From: CAZOLI01 sp964580675
GTDB taxonomy: Bacteria; Planctomycetota; MHYJ01; CAYXQY01
Length of the DNA: 19,698 bases
Reading direction: 5' to 3'
NCBI GenBank assembly: GCA_964580675.1
Contig: CAZOLI010000043.1
Span: forward strand, 1-19,698
The number at the start of each line of letters is the position of its first letter. Position 1 is the stretch's first letter. Both the position numbers and the translations under genes were made by a program. Shown in pieces: positions 1-7,726 of the stretch. The notes beneath the pieces were generated by a model. It worked only from the letters and a program-made list of their open reading frames with translations, ran no database searches and was not told the origin of the DNA.

Positions 1-153
1 ACGAATCCCTGTTTTTCCTTTGATACAAATGAAATGAACGTCGTCATTATCCCGGGGGGAAGACTGGTTGTCAACCCGGTGAAGGGTCGTGTCAACAACC
101 TGATCGGACGGCGAAAAATGAGCGCCTTTATCCCTGAACACCAGGCCTCCTAA
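1..153 (+). CDS. 3' end of an unrecognised protein-coding gene (partial)
   Basis: A reading frame open from the first base of the window to a TAA at 151-153 encodes about 50 residues. Internal stretches such as NVVIIPGGRLVVNPVKGR look like real protein, with mixed hydrophobic and charged residues and codon use like the neighbours. I do not recognise the family. The gene would begin left of the window. Its stop overlaps the stop of the convergent glycosyltransferase gene (TAG on the other strand at 150-152), so the two genes end tail to tail with four shared bases and no room for a terminator between them. An internal ATG at 34-36 is the only other possible start and would give a 39-residue peptide without a Shine-Dalgarno sequence. 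The open frame is short enough to arise by chance, so confidence is moderate. Confidence 0.5.
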   Translation, partial: TNPCFSFDTNEMNVVIIPGGRLVVNPVKGRVNNLIGRRKMSAFIPEHQAS

Positions 154-1733
154 CGGGATTTGAACACGTAAACTGGATCTCTGCCGGGAACGTGAACGGT
201 CATGACACGAACCGAGTCCGAGGTGTTCTCAAAGGATTCTCCCGCGATTACATACGACGGTTCCGGCGCCGAATTTGTTTTCGCCCTCACGTGTATCCCC
301 TGTTTCTTCAGGTAATAGGCAATGCCGAGGCCCTGATCCGTCTGCAATAGCACCGGCAAATTCCCCCCGTCCCGATCGAGTTTCTTCGCAAGGGTCTGCG
401 CGGATTTTCGAACACTCAATCGCTCGGGTTCCGCCGCGGGAACAAAGACCAGGATATAAACCATTTTCACGACAAAAACAAACAGAATGAACCCGGACAG
501 CAGGGCCGTAAAACGCGTGCGAAAATAGCGGGCGGACAGAATCATGTAAAGACCCGAGAAAACGATCAGAACGAACGCAGCGACGTAATGCCCCATCGAA
601 AGCAATCCGGCTTCATTTTCCACAAGGAACGTCGCGGCCGACCCCACCACGAAAAATCCCCCCAGTCCGGTAAGCAACCGGGACAGGAATGATAGAAGCC
701 GATCCTCCTCAATGAGCCCGTCCAGGCACAATCCCGCGGCGAGCGCCGCCCAGGGATACAGGGGAAGGACATATCGCGTGCTGTCAGCAGGAAAAAGCCA
801 GAACGGCAAAAAAGCCAGACCGCCACCCACCAGAAGCCCCGGCCAGCCCGAGGGCCCGAATTTCTCGAAAATTCGGTTCCGAACGTTTGAAACAAACAGA
901 GCAAACAGCGCAAGGCCCCACGGAAGGAAACCGATAAACACCCTTAACGGATACGTAAGCAACATTTTTACGTATTCGCCAACGCCATCCCGTGCCCCCC
1001 GTTGAAACAGTTCCGAATACATGGTGTTCAGGTATTCTGTCAGGGACACGTGCTGGAAGAACCCGAACAACCACGCCATCACAAGCAGGTGACCAAGAAG
1101 TACACCGGCCAGCAACTTCCGAACAGAAATGTGTCGATCATCAAAAAAACAGAATCCCGCAATCGGCGAATAAAAAAACAGGTACGCAACGGGTCCCTTC
1201 GTCAAAAGGGCCAGACCGAGAAGAAGGTGTCCCAGAAGCCATCCGATCAATTCCTGACCGCGACGGTAGTAGTATAGCCAGGAAGCAACCCCCGCCGTGA
1301 GCAGGGTGGTGAAGAAAAGATCAATTTCCGCCAGAGCCGCTTTTTCCACAAACACCGTACCACAGAGAAGAAACGAAAGAACGGAGAACATCCTGGAACG
1401 ATCGTGAGCGAGGTCCCGGGAAAGATAAAATATCAGCATCCCCGAAATTCCCCACGAGCACACCGAAACCAGCCGGGCCACCCACTCGTTTACCGTACCG
1501 AACGGGAGCGAAAAAAGAGCGATGACCCAGTTAAACCCCGGAGGTTTTCGAAGATACACGTCCCCCAGCACATGGGGCACCAGCCACTCTCCGTTCTCGA
1601 GCATCGAAACAGCCACGAGCAACCGGCGAGGTTCCTCGTGGTACAGGTCAAAATGAGTCGCCTCCCACCCAAGGACGGCCGTGGCCAGAAACAGGGAGAC
1701 GTAAACGATTTTTCGTAAGGGGCTTCGGTTCAT
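150..1733 (-). CDS. ArnT/GT39-like polyprenyl-phosphate-dependent membrane glycosyltransferase
   Basis: This 527-residue polytopic protein belongs to the GT-C glycosyltransferases of the ArnT/PMT (GT39) group, which move a sugar from a polyprenyl-phosphate donor to a lipid or protein on the outer face of the inner membrane. The first membrane helix (about 8-24) is followed by the catalytic-loop pattern of the family: acidic residues E33-E34 before RR, then GEWLVP (48-53) and YLRKPPG (60-66), as in the ArnT KPP motif. ALAEIDLFFT (133-142), LTKGP (177-181) and TRYVLPLYP (319-327) also match. About ten to twelve hydrophobic helices precede a soluble C-terminal tail (about 435-527). I chose the ATG at 1733, just before the first helix; an upstream in-frame ATG at 1829 would add 32 residues with no helix or family similarity. 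No clear Shine-Dalgarno sequence is seen. The acceptor cannot be read from the sequence. Confidence 0.88.
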   Translation of the reverse strand: MNRSPLRKIVYVSLFLATAVLGWEATHFDLYHEEPRRLLVAVSMLENGEWLVPHVLGDVYLRKPPGFNWVIALFSLPFGTVNEWVARLVSVCSWGISGMLIFYLSRDLAHDRSRMFSVLSFLLCGTVFVEKAALAEIDLFFTTLLTAGVASWLYYYRRGQELIGWLLGHLLLGLALLTKGPVAYLFFYSPIAGFCFFDDRHISVRKLLAGVLLGHLLVMAWLFGFFQHVSLTEYLNTMYSELFQRGARDGVGEYVKMLLTYPLRVFIGFLPWGLALFALFVSNVRNRIFEKFGPSGWPGLLVGGGLAFLPFWLFPADSTRYVLPLYPWAALAAGLCLDGLIEEDRLLSFLSRLLTGLGGFFVVGSAATFLVENEAGLLSMGHYVAAFVLIVFSGLYMILSARYFRTRFTALLSGFILFVFVVKMVYILVFVPAAEPERLSVRKSAQTLAKKLDRDGGNLPVLLQTDQGLGIAYYLKKQGIHVRAKTNSAPEPSYVIAGESFENTSDSVRVMTVHVPGRDPVYVFKSR

Positions 1734-2021
1734 ACGATCACTGTGGCAAATCGGCTCTTTACCATCTGTAACGGCGGTGGAACCGGACGGCCCGACGTGC
1801 AACCCTGCACCGGCATCCAGAACGGACAACAGCGTGGAACAGACGGAGGGTGATTCAAGTCCATCTCCATTTCTCTGTCGACGGACGCCTCCCGCAAAAA
1901 ATTTGTTGGTCGATTTATTTTATCCCCTTCACAGAAGTAAAAAAACCGGTTCCGGTTCGACCGGAGCCTCCCGGGAAATCCCATGGAATTGTTTGGTCCC
2001 TTTCGTTCTCTTCCCACCTTA

Positions 2022-2051
2022 TTTCAATAGGTTTTGGACTGTCGTTATAAT
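2022..2051 (+). promoter_or_regulatory. Candidate promoter of the kinase gene
   Basis: A perfect TATAAT lies at 2046-2051. An 18-base spacer separates it from a weak -35-like TTTCAA at 2022-2027. Transcription would start near 2058 and leave a leader of about 90 bases before the kinase ATG. The -10 lies inside a 15-base sequence repeated exactly at 15391-15405. Confidence 0.35.
2037..2051 (+). repeat. 15-base dispersed repeat, copy 1 (GACTGTCGTTATAAT)
   Basis: The sequence GACTGTCGTTATAAT occurs here and again, exactly, at 15391-15405. A shorter form, CGTTATAAT, occurs at 6271-6279 upstream of the FHA gene. The copies contain a TATAAT box and lie in intergenic DNA, so a shared promoter or operator is possible. 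Confidence 0.5.
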
Positions 2052-2146
2052 TGATACACTGCCGATGTCCCCTGTATTTTACCGAATGGGTGGGTAATAC
2101 GATCCATCTTAACGTGTAATATAAATTCTTCCGAGAAACGAACGGA

Positions 2147-3379
2147 ATGAACCGGCGGAACGACGAATTGATGGATCTCTCCGGCATTACATTTCCCTCG
2201 ACGGTCGAGTATACCATGAAAGAAGAACTGGGCCGGGGGGGGATGGGGATTGTGTTCCTCGCCGAGCGGGATTCGCAGGGAGTGGTGGATCTGGTCGTTT
2301 TAAAAACAATTATCTCCCTGACGGAAGAATACATTGAAAAACTGAAAAAAGAAGCAAACATAGCCACAGGACTCCGTCACGAAAACATCGTCAAAACGTA
2401 CGGTCTGGAGGCCATTCAAAGATCAACACTTCCACCGGCGGTGCAGAAACAGCTTCGGGGCATGCAAAAAGGTGTTCAGAAATCCGCCCGTCAGGTGGGA
2501 CGCCGCAACCTTGCCCGGCGGATGAAGAATAGGCGGTCCCCCCGGCGTAGATCCAGGCGGAGAAAATCGAAAAAGTCCTCCGGTCAGCAGATGTACATGA
2601 TCTGCATGGACTACGTCGACGGTTTGGACCTTGGCGAACTGCACGACAAACACATCCGAAACGACCTGCTTCTTCCCGTTCCGCTCGCGGCGTTCATCGT
2701 GTCCCGAATCTGCCGGGCGCTCGGGTACGCTCACGAATCCATCATCCACCGGGACATCTCCCCGGAAAACATTCTGATCAACACCCACGGCGTCTGTAAA
2801 TTAACGGACTTCGGGGTTGCGGTGGAGACTGATGAACCGGTTCAACTACTGGCCGGGAAAATTCGGTACATGGCTCCCGAACAGGTACGGGAAAAGAACG
2901 TCGACGACCGTGCGGACATCTTTTCCCTCGGGGTGGTTGCTTACGAAATTCTAACGGGAATAAGTCTGTTTGGCTCGCACGAGGGAGACCAGCTCACCGA
3001 GCGTCTGGAAAACGTACAGCAACTTCATCGAACCCCACCTCCTCCCCCCCATAAAGTGCGACCGGACATCCCCGAAACACTGTCAGGAATTGTGATGGAC
3101 ATGCTGGCCTTTGACCCGGCGGATCGATACCAGGAAATCGCCGAGGCGGGGAACAAACTGGAACAGGACTATCTGTATGCGGAGGGATTTGGTCCCACCA
3201 ACAACAGCCTGAAAGCCTACATTCGTATTTTCCGGTCGGGATATGAGCAGTATAATGAATCCCAGCTGAAACAGCTCCGCTTCCTCGAGGAAGACGGAAA
3301 GATCAAACTCAGACGGCACATCCAGAAATCCGAATACACCAGGAAAGGCTGGGCTTTCCTGAAAAGCCGGGGATTTTAA
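2147..3379 (+). CDS. Eukaryotic-like Ser/Thr protein kinase with basic insertion
   Basis: A 410-residue soluble Hanks-type kinase predicted to phosphorylate proteins on Ser/Thr. Visible elements are the glycine loop GRGGMG (29-34), the ATP-anchoring K53, the helix-C acidic residue E69, the catalytic loop HRDISPEN (201-208), DFG (221-223), APE (243-245), D257 and R327. The usual Lys two residues after the catalytic Asp is Ser205, a variant I recall from other bacterial kinases, so activity is still expected. Residues about 95-147, between the N-lobe strands, form an insertion very rich in Arg and Lys (for example RRSPRRRSRRRKSKK). No transmembrane helix or extracellular sensor is present; residues about 345-410 form a C-terminal extension of unknown role. 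The ATG at 2147 is used; in-frame ATGs at 2171 and 2216 are alternatives and none has a strong Shine-Dalgarno sequence. The MFS gene follows after 67 bases and may be cotranscribed. Confidence 0.93.
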   Translation: MNRRNDELMDLSGITFPSTVEYTMKEELGRGGMGIVFLAERDSQGVVDLVVLKTIISLTEEYIEKLKKEANIATGLRHENIVKTYGLEAIQRSTLPPAVQKQLRGMQKGVQKSARQVGRRNLARRMKNRRSPRRRSRRRKSKKSSGQQMYMICMDYVDGLDLGELHDKHIRNDLLLPVPLAAFIVSRICRALGYAHESIIHRDISPENILINTHGVCKLTDFGVAVETDEPVQLLAGKIRYMAPEQVREKNVDDRADIFSLGVVAYEILTGISLFGSHEGDQLTERLENVQQLHRTPPPPPHKVRPDIPETLSGIVMDMLAFDPADRYQEIAEAGNKLEQDYLYAEGFGPTNNSLKAYIRIFRSGYEQYNESQLKQLRFLEEDGKIKLRRHIQKSEYTRKGWAFLKSRGF

Positions 3380-3446
3380 CATCCGGGTTCCTTTTCTTTG
3401 GCGACAAATTCACACCAGATCACTCCCCTGATATCCGACGGAACGG

Positions 3447-4706
3447 ATGAACAACACCACCACCCCCCGGCAGTGGCTGGTCATCAGCCTGATGACCGTG
3501 TCCCGGTTTGCCGCCACCAGTTTGATGGGGACCGTTCTGGCGGTACTCGTGGAGGACCAGGCCGGTCCCCTGGCGGCGGGATTGCTGGGAACCACCTACT
3601 ACGGCGGCGTGATGTTTCTCTCTCCGGTCTGGGGGGCCCTGGCGGACATCTCCGGACGACGGCAAAAGTTGCTTGTCCTTACCGGTGCCGGTGCGGTTCT
3701 TGCGGTCCTCCCGCTCTTCGTGAGCCAGACTGTTCCGGTGTCCATTTTCTCGCGTGGGGTCTTCGCCGTATTTCATGCTACGCTCTCTCCGGTAACCCTT
3801 GCCCTCGTGAGCCAGCGAGGTGACGCAAAGGATCGAGGACATTCGGTGGGGCTGTTCAACAGCGGTCGGGCGGGTGGCTTTACCATGGGCTACGTGGTAT
3901 CCGGCGCCGTTCTTGAATACGTTACGCCCGTATCCATGTTCGCCGTTATCGCCGGATTGACACTCGTGTCCGCCGTTCTGGCACTGGCCGTTGCCACGCC
4001 TGAAGATATCCCGGATACAAAATCATCCACCGGTGAAATATGGCAACGAATTCAACGGCGGCTGATGCCCCTCAGCGGAAACCAGGACCATTTTTCCGTC
4101 GCCGGGCTCGGCTGGCTGTACGTCGCACTGTTCCTCCGCAACACCACTGTTCTCGGCCTGATGCCGCTAATGGCCCCGTTCCTCATCACCGTGGCGGGGG
4201 TGAGCAAAATAACGATGGGATTCCTCCTGGCGTGCAACAACGGCTCCCAGGTCATTTTTATGTATCTTCTGGGGCGGCTCGCGGACCGCGTGGGGCGGAA
4301 ACCTCTCGTCATGGGGGGAATGGCCGGCAGTGGGCTCTTTGCTGCCATGGCCGCCGGTTTGCCGTTGCTCCCGGACGGGCCCCTGCTGCTCCTGGGCGGT
4401 GTAATCACGCTCGTTACCCTCGGGGCCTCGTTTTCGGCCATGGCAACCGGAGCACTCGCTTTCATCGGCGATGTTTCGCCGGTGGACCGGGAATCGGAGT
4501 TCATGGGACTCCGGGAGACCGCTCGGGGACTTGGGGGACTCACCGGACCGGTACTTGTGGGAGGAGCCGCCAGGATCATTGGCTACCAGTGGGCCTTTCT
4601 CGGCGCGAGCGTCCTCGGAGCGATTGCTGCCATTCTTGTCGGTGTTCGTCTCGTTGAATCCTTCGACACCGAAACCCGGCGGTCCCGTTTTCGGAATCAA
4701 AAATAG
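3447..4706 (+). CDS. MFS transporter, drug-efflux-like
   Basis: A 419-residue inner-membrane protein of the major facilitator superfamily, the usual length for a 12-helix proton-coupled antiporter. The family's loop 2-3 motif A is seen in both halves: GALADISGRR (63-72) and GRLADRVGRK (276-285), with a polar central loop around 184-215. The second half contains a gate-like segment, DVSPVDRESEFMGLRETARG (342-361). This resembles multidrug or sugar-efflux members of the TetA/MdtG type, but the substrate is not readable. It starts 67 bases after the kinase on the same strand, so it may share that transcript. It converges on the TPR/OB gene with a hairpin between the two ends. It could be the exporter of a product made elsewhere in the region, although nothing links it directly to the biosynthetic genes about 5 kb away. 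Confidence 0.9.
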   Translation: MNNTTTPRQWLVISLMTVSRFAATSLMGTVLAVLVEDQAGPLAAGLLGTTYYGGVMFLSPVWGALADISGRRQKLLVLTGAGAVLAVLPLFVSQTVPVSIFSRGVFAVFHATLSPVTLALVSQRGDAKDRGHSVGLFNSGRAGGFTMGYVVSGAVLEYVTPVSMFAVIAGLTLVSAVLALAVATPEDIPDTKSSTGEIWQRIQRRLMPLSGNQDHFSVAGLGWLYVALFLRNTTVLGLMPLMAPFLITVAGVSKITMGFLLACNNGSQVIFMYLLGRLADRVGRKPLVMGGMAGSGLFAAMAAGLPLLPDGPLLLLGGVITLVTLGASFSAMATGALAFIGDVSPVDRESEFMGLRETARGLGGLTGPVLVGGAARIIGYQWAFLGASVLGAIAAILVGVRLVESFDTETRRSRFRNQK

Positions 4707-4732
4707 AACCCGGACCGATTACTCGCCATCAG

Positions 4733-4765
4733 CGGACGGCTCCATGATCGATATTCCGCCGTCCG
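4733..4765. terminator. Hairpin between convergent genes, possible bidirectional terminator
   Basis: CGGACGGC (4733-4740) pairs perfectly with GCCGTCCG (4758-4765) across a 17-base loop. It lies exactly between the ends of the MFS gene and the convergent TPR/OB gene. There is no T-tract on either strand, so intrinsic termination would be weak. Confidence 0.4.
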
Positions 4766-6118
4766 TTATCGCAGTGAACCATTCTTGAGGTATATGTTTC
4801 CCATGAACCGGTCCACCTTGAAAAGCGTGCCGGAAAAACCCACGTCCTGTCCGGGCTGGACCTCCTCCGGCAATTTCTCCTCGTCAAATCGGATCAGGGC
4901 GGAAATTTCCTTTTCCTGATGGGATTCCCGGTTGGCCGGGGACAAAATAACCTTCACCTTTACCCCGGTCTGGCCCCGGAAAACCCGGTCAAACGAAATC
5001 TCTTCTACGTTGCGAACCCGTCCGGACCACTCCACGTCCCGTCCCTGAAAGTGCTTCTGAAAACGCTTCCGGGCCTCGTACGTGGATATGAGAGGCTCAA
5101 ACACCCTTGATATCACCTCCTCCTGTGAGGGATTGCCTTCGGACACCGGTTCCGGCGCCGGTTGATCGTCTGCCTCCTCCTGTGCCACCGGCTCGGGCTC
5201 CGGCTCCGGCCGGGTATCTCCCCCGGGATCAATCTCCTCCAGCTGTTTTTGGATGTCGTCTTTGCTGTACCCGGCCTCCGCGGCGGCGCGAATGTATTCA
5301 TTTCTTGCGCTGGGATCGTCCGGATGCTCTTCCAGTATTTTCCGGTATTCCTCGGCCGATTTCTCGTGTTCATCCTCCAGTGCATAGGTGGATGCAATCT
5401 GCTCCCGGGCCTCCACTTCCGAAGCATCCTCCTCCTGCACTTCCTCAAACGCGGACCGAGCTTTTTCCAGATCCCCGCTGTTTCGAGCGTTTAACCCGTC
5501 CTCAAAATGCTCTTCTTTCTTCTGATCGTCTTCCTCCGCCTCATCCAACAGGCGTGCGAGGCGTATGGTTCGCTTTATGAAGGACACGAGAACTCCCTTG
5601 TTCCGGATGGTGCCCTTTCTCCTGGATTCAACAGAGGACGCGGTAATTTTCGCGTCGTTCAACTTCTGGAAATGACTCTTGATGGCCACCTGTTTTCGAG
5701 GGGTCAACATCTCCTTCAGATCCGACGGTTTTACTCCCGTCACCCGAACCGTCTCGTCAAAGGAGGTGTCCCCGCTTTTTACGTCCTGAGCCCCAAAGAA
5801 TTCACCAACGGACTCCAGAAATCCTTTCTTCGTCATCTTCATGCCGGGGGAGAAGGGACTATCCTTTATGTCGACGTTCACGATGGTGTATGTTCTTCTG
5901 CTCCGGGTTCCACCCTCTGTTTCTGTACGAACCCGAACAGATCGGTTGTTTACCTCTCCCCGCATTCTGTGCTGACCGAACAATCCCGGCTCAGCGTACG
6001 ATAAATCAAGCGTTCGTGCCGTCTGGCGCCAGGCCTTCTTGGTTTTTCCGAGATAATAGTTTATCGCCCAAACAACCAAAACAGCGACTATAACCAGTAT
6101 AAATAACAATATTTCCAT
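4766..6118 (-). CDS. Membrane-anchored protein with TPR-like repeats and C-terminal OB-like domain
   Basis: A 450-residue protein I cannot name. Residues 3-23 form a single N-terminal membrane helix followed by positive charges (KTKKAWR), so the rest should be cytoplasmic. Residues about 35-190 make a mixed alpha/beta domain that includes LSYAEPGLFGQHRMRGEVNN; similar short segments occur in membrane-anchored proteins of unknown function. Residues about 195-295 are highly charged and helical and include two TPR-like units (GDLEKARSAFEEV; HEKSAEEYRKILEEHPDDPSA). A low-complexity Pro/Glu linker (300-330) leads to about 120 residues (335-450) with an OB-fold-like pattern: GRDVEWSGRV, several beta strands, LPEEVQPGQDVGFSGTL and a final strand. 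OB domains of this type can bind nucleic acid or other ligands; no function is assigned. The ATG at 6118 is the first that includes the membrane helix. Confidence 0.8.
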   Translation of the reverse strand: MEILLFILVIVAVLVVWAINYYLGKTKKAWRQTARTLDLSYAEPGLFGQHRMRGEVNNRSVRVRTETEGGTRSRRTYTIVNVDIKDSPFSPGMKMTKKGFLESVGEFFGAQDVKSGDTSFDETVRVTGVKPSDLKEMLTPRKQVAIKSHFQKLNDAKITASSVESRRKGTIRNKGVLVSFIKRTIRLARLLDEAEEDDQKKEEHFEDGLNARNSGDLEKARSAFEEVQEEDASEVEAREQIASTYALEDEHEKSAEEYRKILEEHPDDPSARNEYIRAAAEAGYSKDDIQKQLEEIDPGGDTRPEPEPEPVAQEEADDQPAPEPVSEGNPSQEEVISRVFEPLISTYEARKRFQKHFQGRDVEWSGRVRNVEEISFDRVFRGQTGVKVKVILSPANRESHQEKEISALIRFDEEKLPEEVQPGQDVGFSGTLFKVDRFMGNIYLKNGSLR

Positions 6119-6384
6119 TCCTATTTATGAATGTAAAAGACCGTGGCAAATCATGAGTCTGCTATGACGTCGAAGAGAACGTTCTTCCGAAACCGCTCTC
6201 CAAACCAAAAACGACTCTCCAAATGCCGTGAAGAATACTTTATCATACTGCTGAATTGAGATCATTCAACCGTTATAATAGATCCCGATTTGCATTATAT
6301 TTGTGAAATAAAAATGATTACTATCGTATTTTTTCCAAACATCTGTCCGTAAAACCAAACGCACACCGATTCACCCAATTACCC
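6119..6384. other. AT-rich divergent intergenic region between the TPR/OB and FHA genes
   Basis: No gene is seen. It holds a perfect 10-base palindrome AGAACGTTCT (6177-6186), a direct repeat of CTCTCCAAA near 6198-6230, and TATAAT at 6274-6279 facing the FHA gene without a good -35 box. The composition is clearly more AT-rich than in the flanking genes. Confidence 0.5.
6271..6279 (+). promoter_or_regulatory. TATAAT element upstream of the FHA gene
   Basis: CGTTATAAT shares its last nine bases with the 15-base repeat at 2037-2051 and 15391-15405. It faces the FHA gene, about 105 bases upstream of its start. No convincing -35 box is found at normal spacing. Confidence 0.3.
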
Positions 6385-7548
6385 ATGTACCGCATTACCG
6401 TTCGAGACGAAAAAGGAGACGTTCGAACCGAATACATCTGGGACGAACGGAAGGAATCGATCACACTGGGCCGGGATCCGAACTGTGACGTGCGTCTGAA
6501 CTATCCCCAGTCCTCTCGGGAACACTGTCGACTCGAAAGATCGGGGGAGGAGGTGTATCTGGAGGACCTTGACTCCCTGAACGGCACCCTGTACGAAGGA
6601 ACAGACATTGACCGGACCGCCATCGAGGATCACGACCTCTTTCAAATTGAGAACTGGTCCGTGGAAATCAAACCCCGGAAGTCCACGCGATCGGTGTACG
6701 AAGAAGAACACGGAGAGGAAGACGCCACCGGGGGGGAAGAGGAAAAAAAGAAATCAACGTCCGCCACCCCGTCCGTCTCCTCAGAAGACGACGAGGACAC
6801 CGCCGGAGAAAAACAGGAGGACGGGGAGGGAAATGGTGGTGAGCCGGTTTTCGAAAAAAACACACCTCAGCCATCCACCTCAAACACCAGACGAAACGAC
6901 GAAAAAGGGGCGCGACGAAAGAAGAAGCGTTCGTCCCTCGGAACCTTCCTCACGGGTCTGCTGTACTCCGCAATCCTGACAGTCATCGGTGCCGCCGTCG
7001 GATCCACGGTCACCATCTTTTTGCTGAAGAACCCGGACATCGAGATTCTCGGTTACGACCTCAATTACCGTCTCGAGAAAGAACTGCCGGAAAAGCCCGA
7101 AAAAAGCAGCAACATTGCGGACCGTTCCCTGAAGGACCTCGCCCGGGCGTATTATCGCCGTCGGGCGGATCGGTCCATGCCCATCACCGACACGGGCCAT
7201 TTCCTGAACCGATACCAACCGGAACTTCTGGATTCCCTGAACATCAACAAAAATTATGAACTGGGGAAACGCCGGGTGATCTTTGTTTCGTTTACCGCCG
7301 GCGAAAAGACGTACCGGGACGTCATCTGGTTCCGGACAACCGGGGAGGCAAACCTGGTGTCCTCTCCGCCCCCGGCCGGAGGTACCGGAAGGAACAGCCA
7401 GAACGTGGAGAGGTATTTCTTCGGGAAGGAAGGAGCAAACAACCAAACAGACCGTCGAAAAATGGACAAACTGTTGAACCGGGAACGATCCTGGCTCACC
7501 GATGGGAACGAACCACCCTGGCGGGAGGGGAAACGACGTCCGAAATAA
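6385..7548 (+). CDS. FHA-domain single-pass membrane protein
   Basis: A 387-residue protein with an N-terminal forkhead-associated domain (about 1-97), a phosphothreonine-binding module. The diagnostic residues are present: G29-R30, S44-R45 with H47, and N66-G67-T68. A long acidic low-complexity linker follows (about 104-165), then a basic cluster (169-182, ARRKKKR) and one membrane helix (about 185-214). The remaining 170 residues would be extracytoplasmic. That outer domain (FVSFTAGEKTYRDVIWFRTT, 300-319) is not recognised, and its C-terminus is basic. The topology places the phosphopeptide reader in the cytoplasm, so the soluble kinase about 3 kb upstream is a natural candidate partner; this is inference. 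No Shine-Dalgarno sequence precedes the ATG at 6385, but the FHA fold begins at once, which supports that start. Confidence 0.88.
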   Translation: MYRITVRDEKGDVRTEYIWDERKESITLGRDPNCDVRLNYPQSSREHCRLERSGEEVYLEDLDSLNGTLYEGTDIDRTAIEDHDLFQIENWSVEIKPRKSTRSVYEEEHGEEDATGGEEEKKKSTSATPSVSSEDDEDTAGEKQEDGEGNGGEPVFEKNTPQPSTSNTRRNDEKGARRKKKRSSLGTFLTGLLYSAILTVIGAAVGSTVTIFLLKNPDIEILGYDLNYRLEKELPEKPEKSSNIADRSLKDLARAYYRRRADRSMPITDTGHFLNRYQPELLDSLNINKNYELGKRRVIFVSFTAGEKTYRDVIWFRTTGEANLVSSPPPAGGTGRNSQNVERYFFGKEGANNQTDRRKMDKLLNRERSWLTDGNEPPWREGKRRPK

Positions 7549-7610
7549 CCGAACGGGGCCCGGCGGCCTGTTTCACATTTTCATGCCCCGGACCTCCCCT
7601 GGCGTCCCGA

Positions 7611-7637
7611 AGGTGTTCACCCAGGTCTGGAACACCT
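7611..7637 (+). terminator. Weak hairpin downstream of the FHA gene
   Basis: AGGTGTTC (7611-7618) pairs with GAACACCT (7630-7637) across an 11-base loop, about 60 bases after the FHA stop. It has no following T-tract, so it is at best a weak terminator or an RNA-stabilising stem. Confidence 0.3.
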
Positions 7638-7659
7638 GAATCCCCCGCGTTCCCCCAAA

Positions 7660-7700
7660 CAGAAAAAGGGAGGGAAGGCCCGGGCGGCACTCCCTCCCGA
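7660..7700 (-). terminator. Rho-independent terminator of the second secretin-N-like gene
   Basis: On the minus strand an 8-base stem (7691-7698 paired with 7668-7675) with a 15-base loop is followed by five T (7667-7663). It lies about 30 bases past the stop of the 7727-8497 gene. Confidence 0.75.
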
Positions 7701-7726
7701 AAAACACGCCGAATTCTCCTTCAACC

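Larger units (their letters stand above)
1734..2146. other. 413-bp divergent intergenic region
   Basis: This spacer separates the minus-strand glycosyltransferase from the plus-strand kinase. Frames that cross it have no protein-like composition and I call no gene in it. It holds a short perfect hairpin near 1955-1968 (CCGGT-TCG-ACCGG) and the TATAAT-type element described separately. Its right end is AT-richer than the flanking genes, as expected for a promoter region. Confidence 0.6.

Noticed and set aside
1777..2367. Overlapping open frames of up to 150 codons in the glycosyltransferase-kinase spacer
   Set aside because: Their composition is not protein-like, they overlap each other on both strands and run into the kinase gene antisense.
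3398..3842. Open frames of about 140 codons on both strands over the MFS start
   Set aside because: The MFS frame has clear family motifs; the others are Arg/Gly/Pro-rich shadows typical of G+C-rich genes.
4040..4700. Long alternate frames (175-205 codons) inside the MFS gene
   Set aside because: They are antisense or shifted shadows with no domain sense, wholly inside a well-supported membrane protein gene.
5107..6004. Plus-strand frames (157-165 codons) opposite the TPR/OB gene
   Set aside because: They are Pro/Arg-rich antisense shadows of the charged TPR and linker codons.
6177..6186. AGAACGTTCT palindrome as a LexA-type or heat-shock operator
   Set aside because: The palindrome is real but does not match a consensus I can name with confidence, so it is only mentioned under the spacer.
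6720..6840. Purine-rich, repeat-like stretch in the FHA gene
   Set aside because: It is explained by Glu, Asp and Lys codons of the acidic linker, not by a DNA repeat array.
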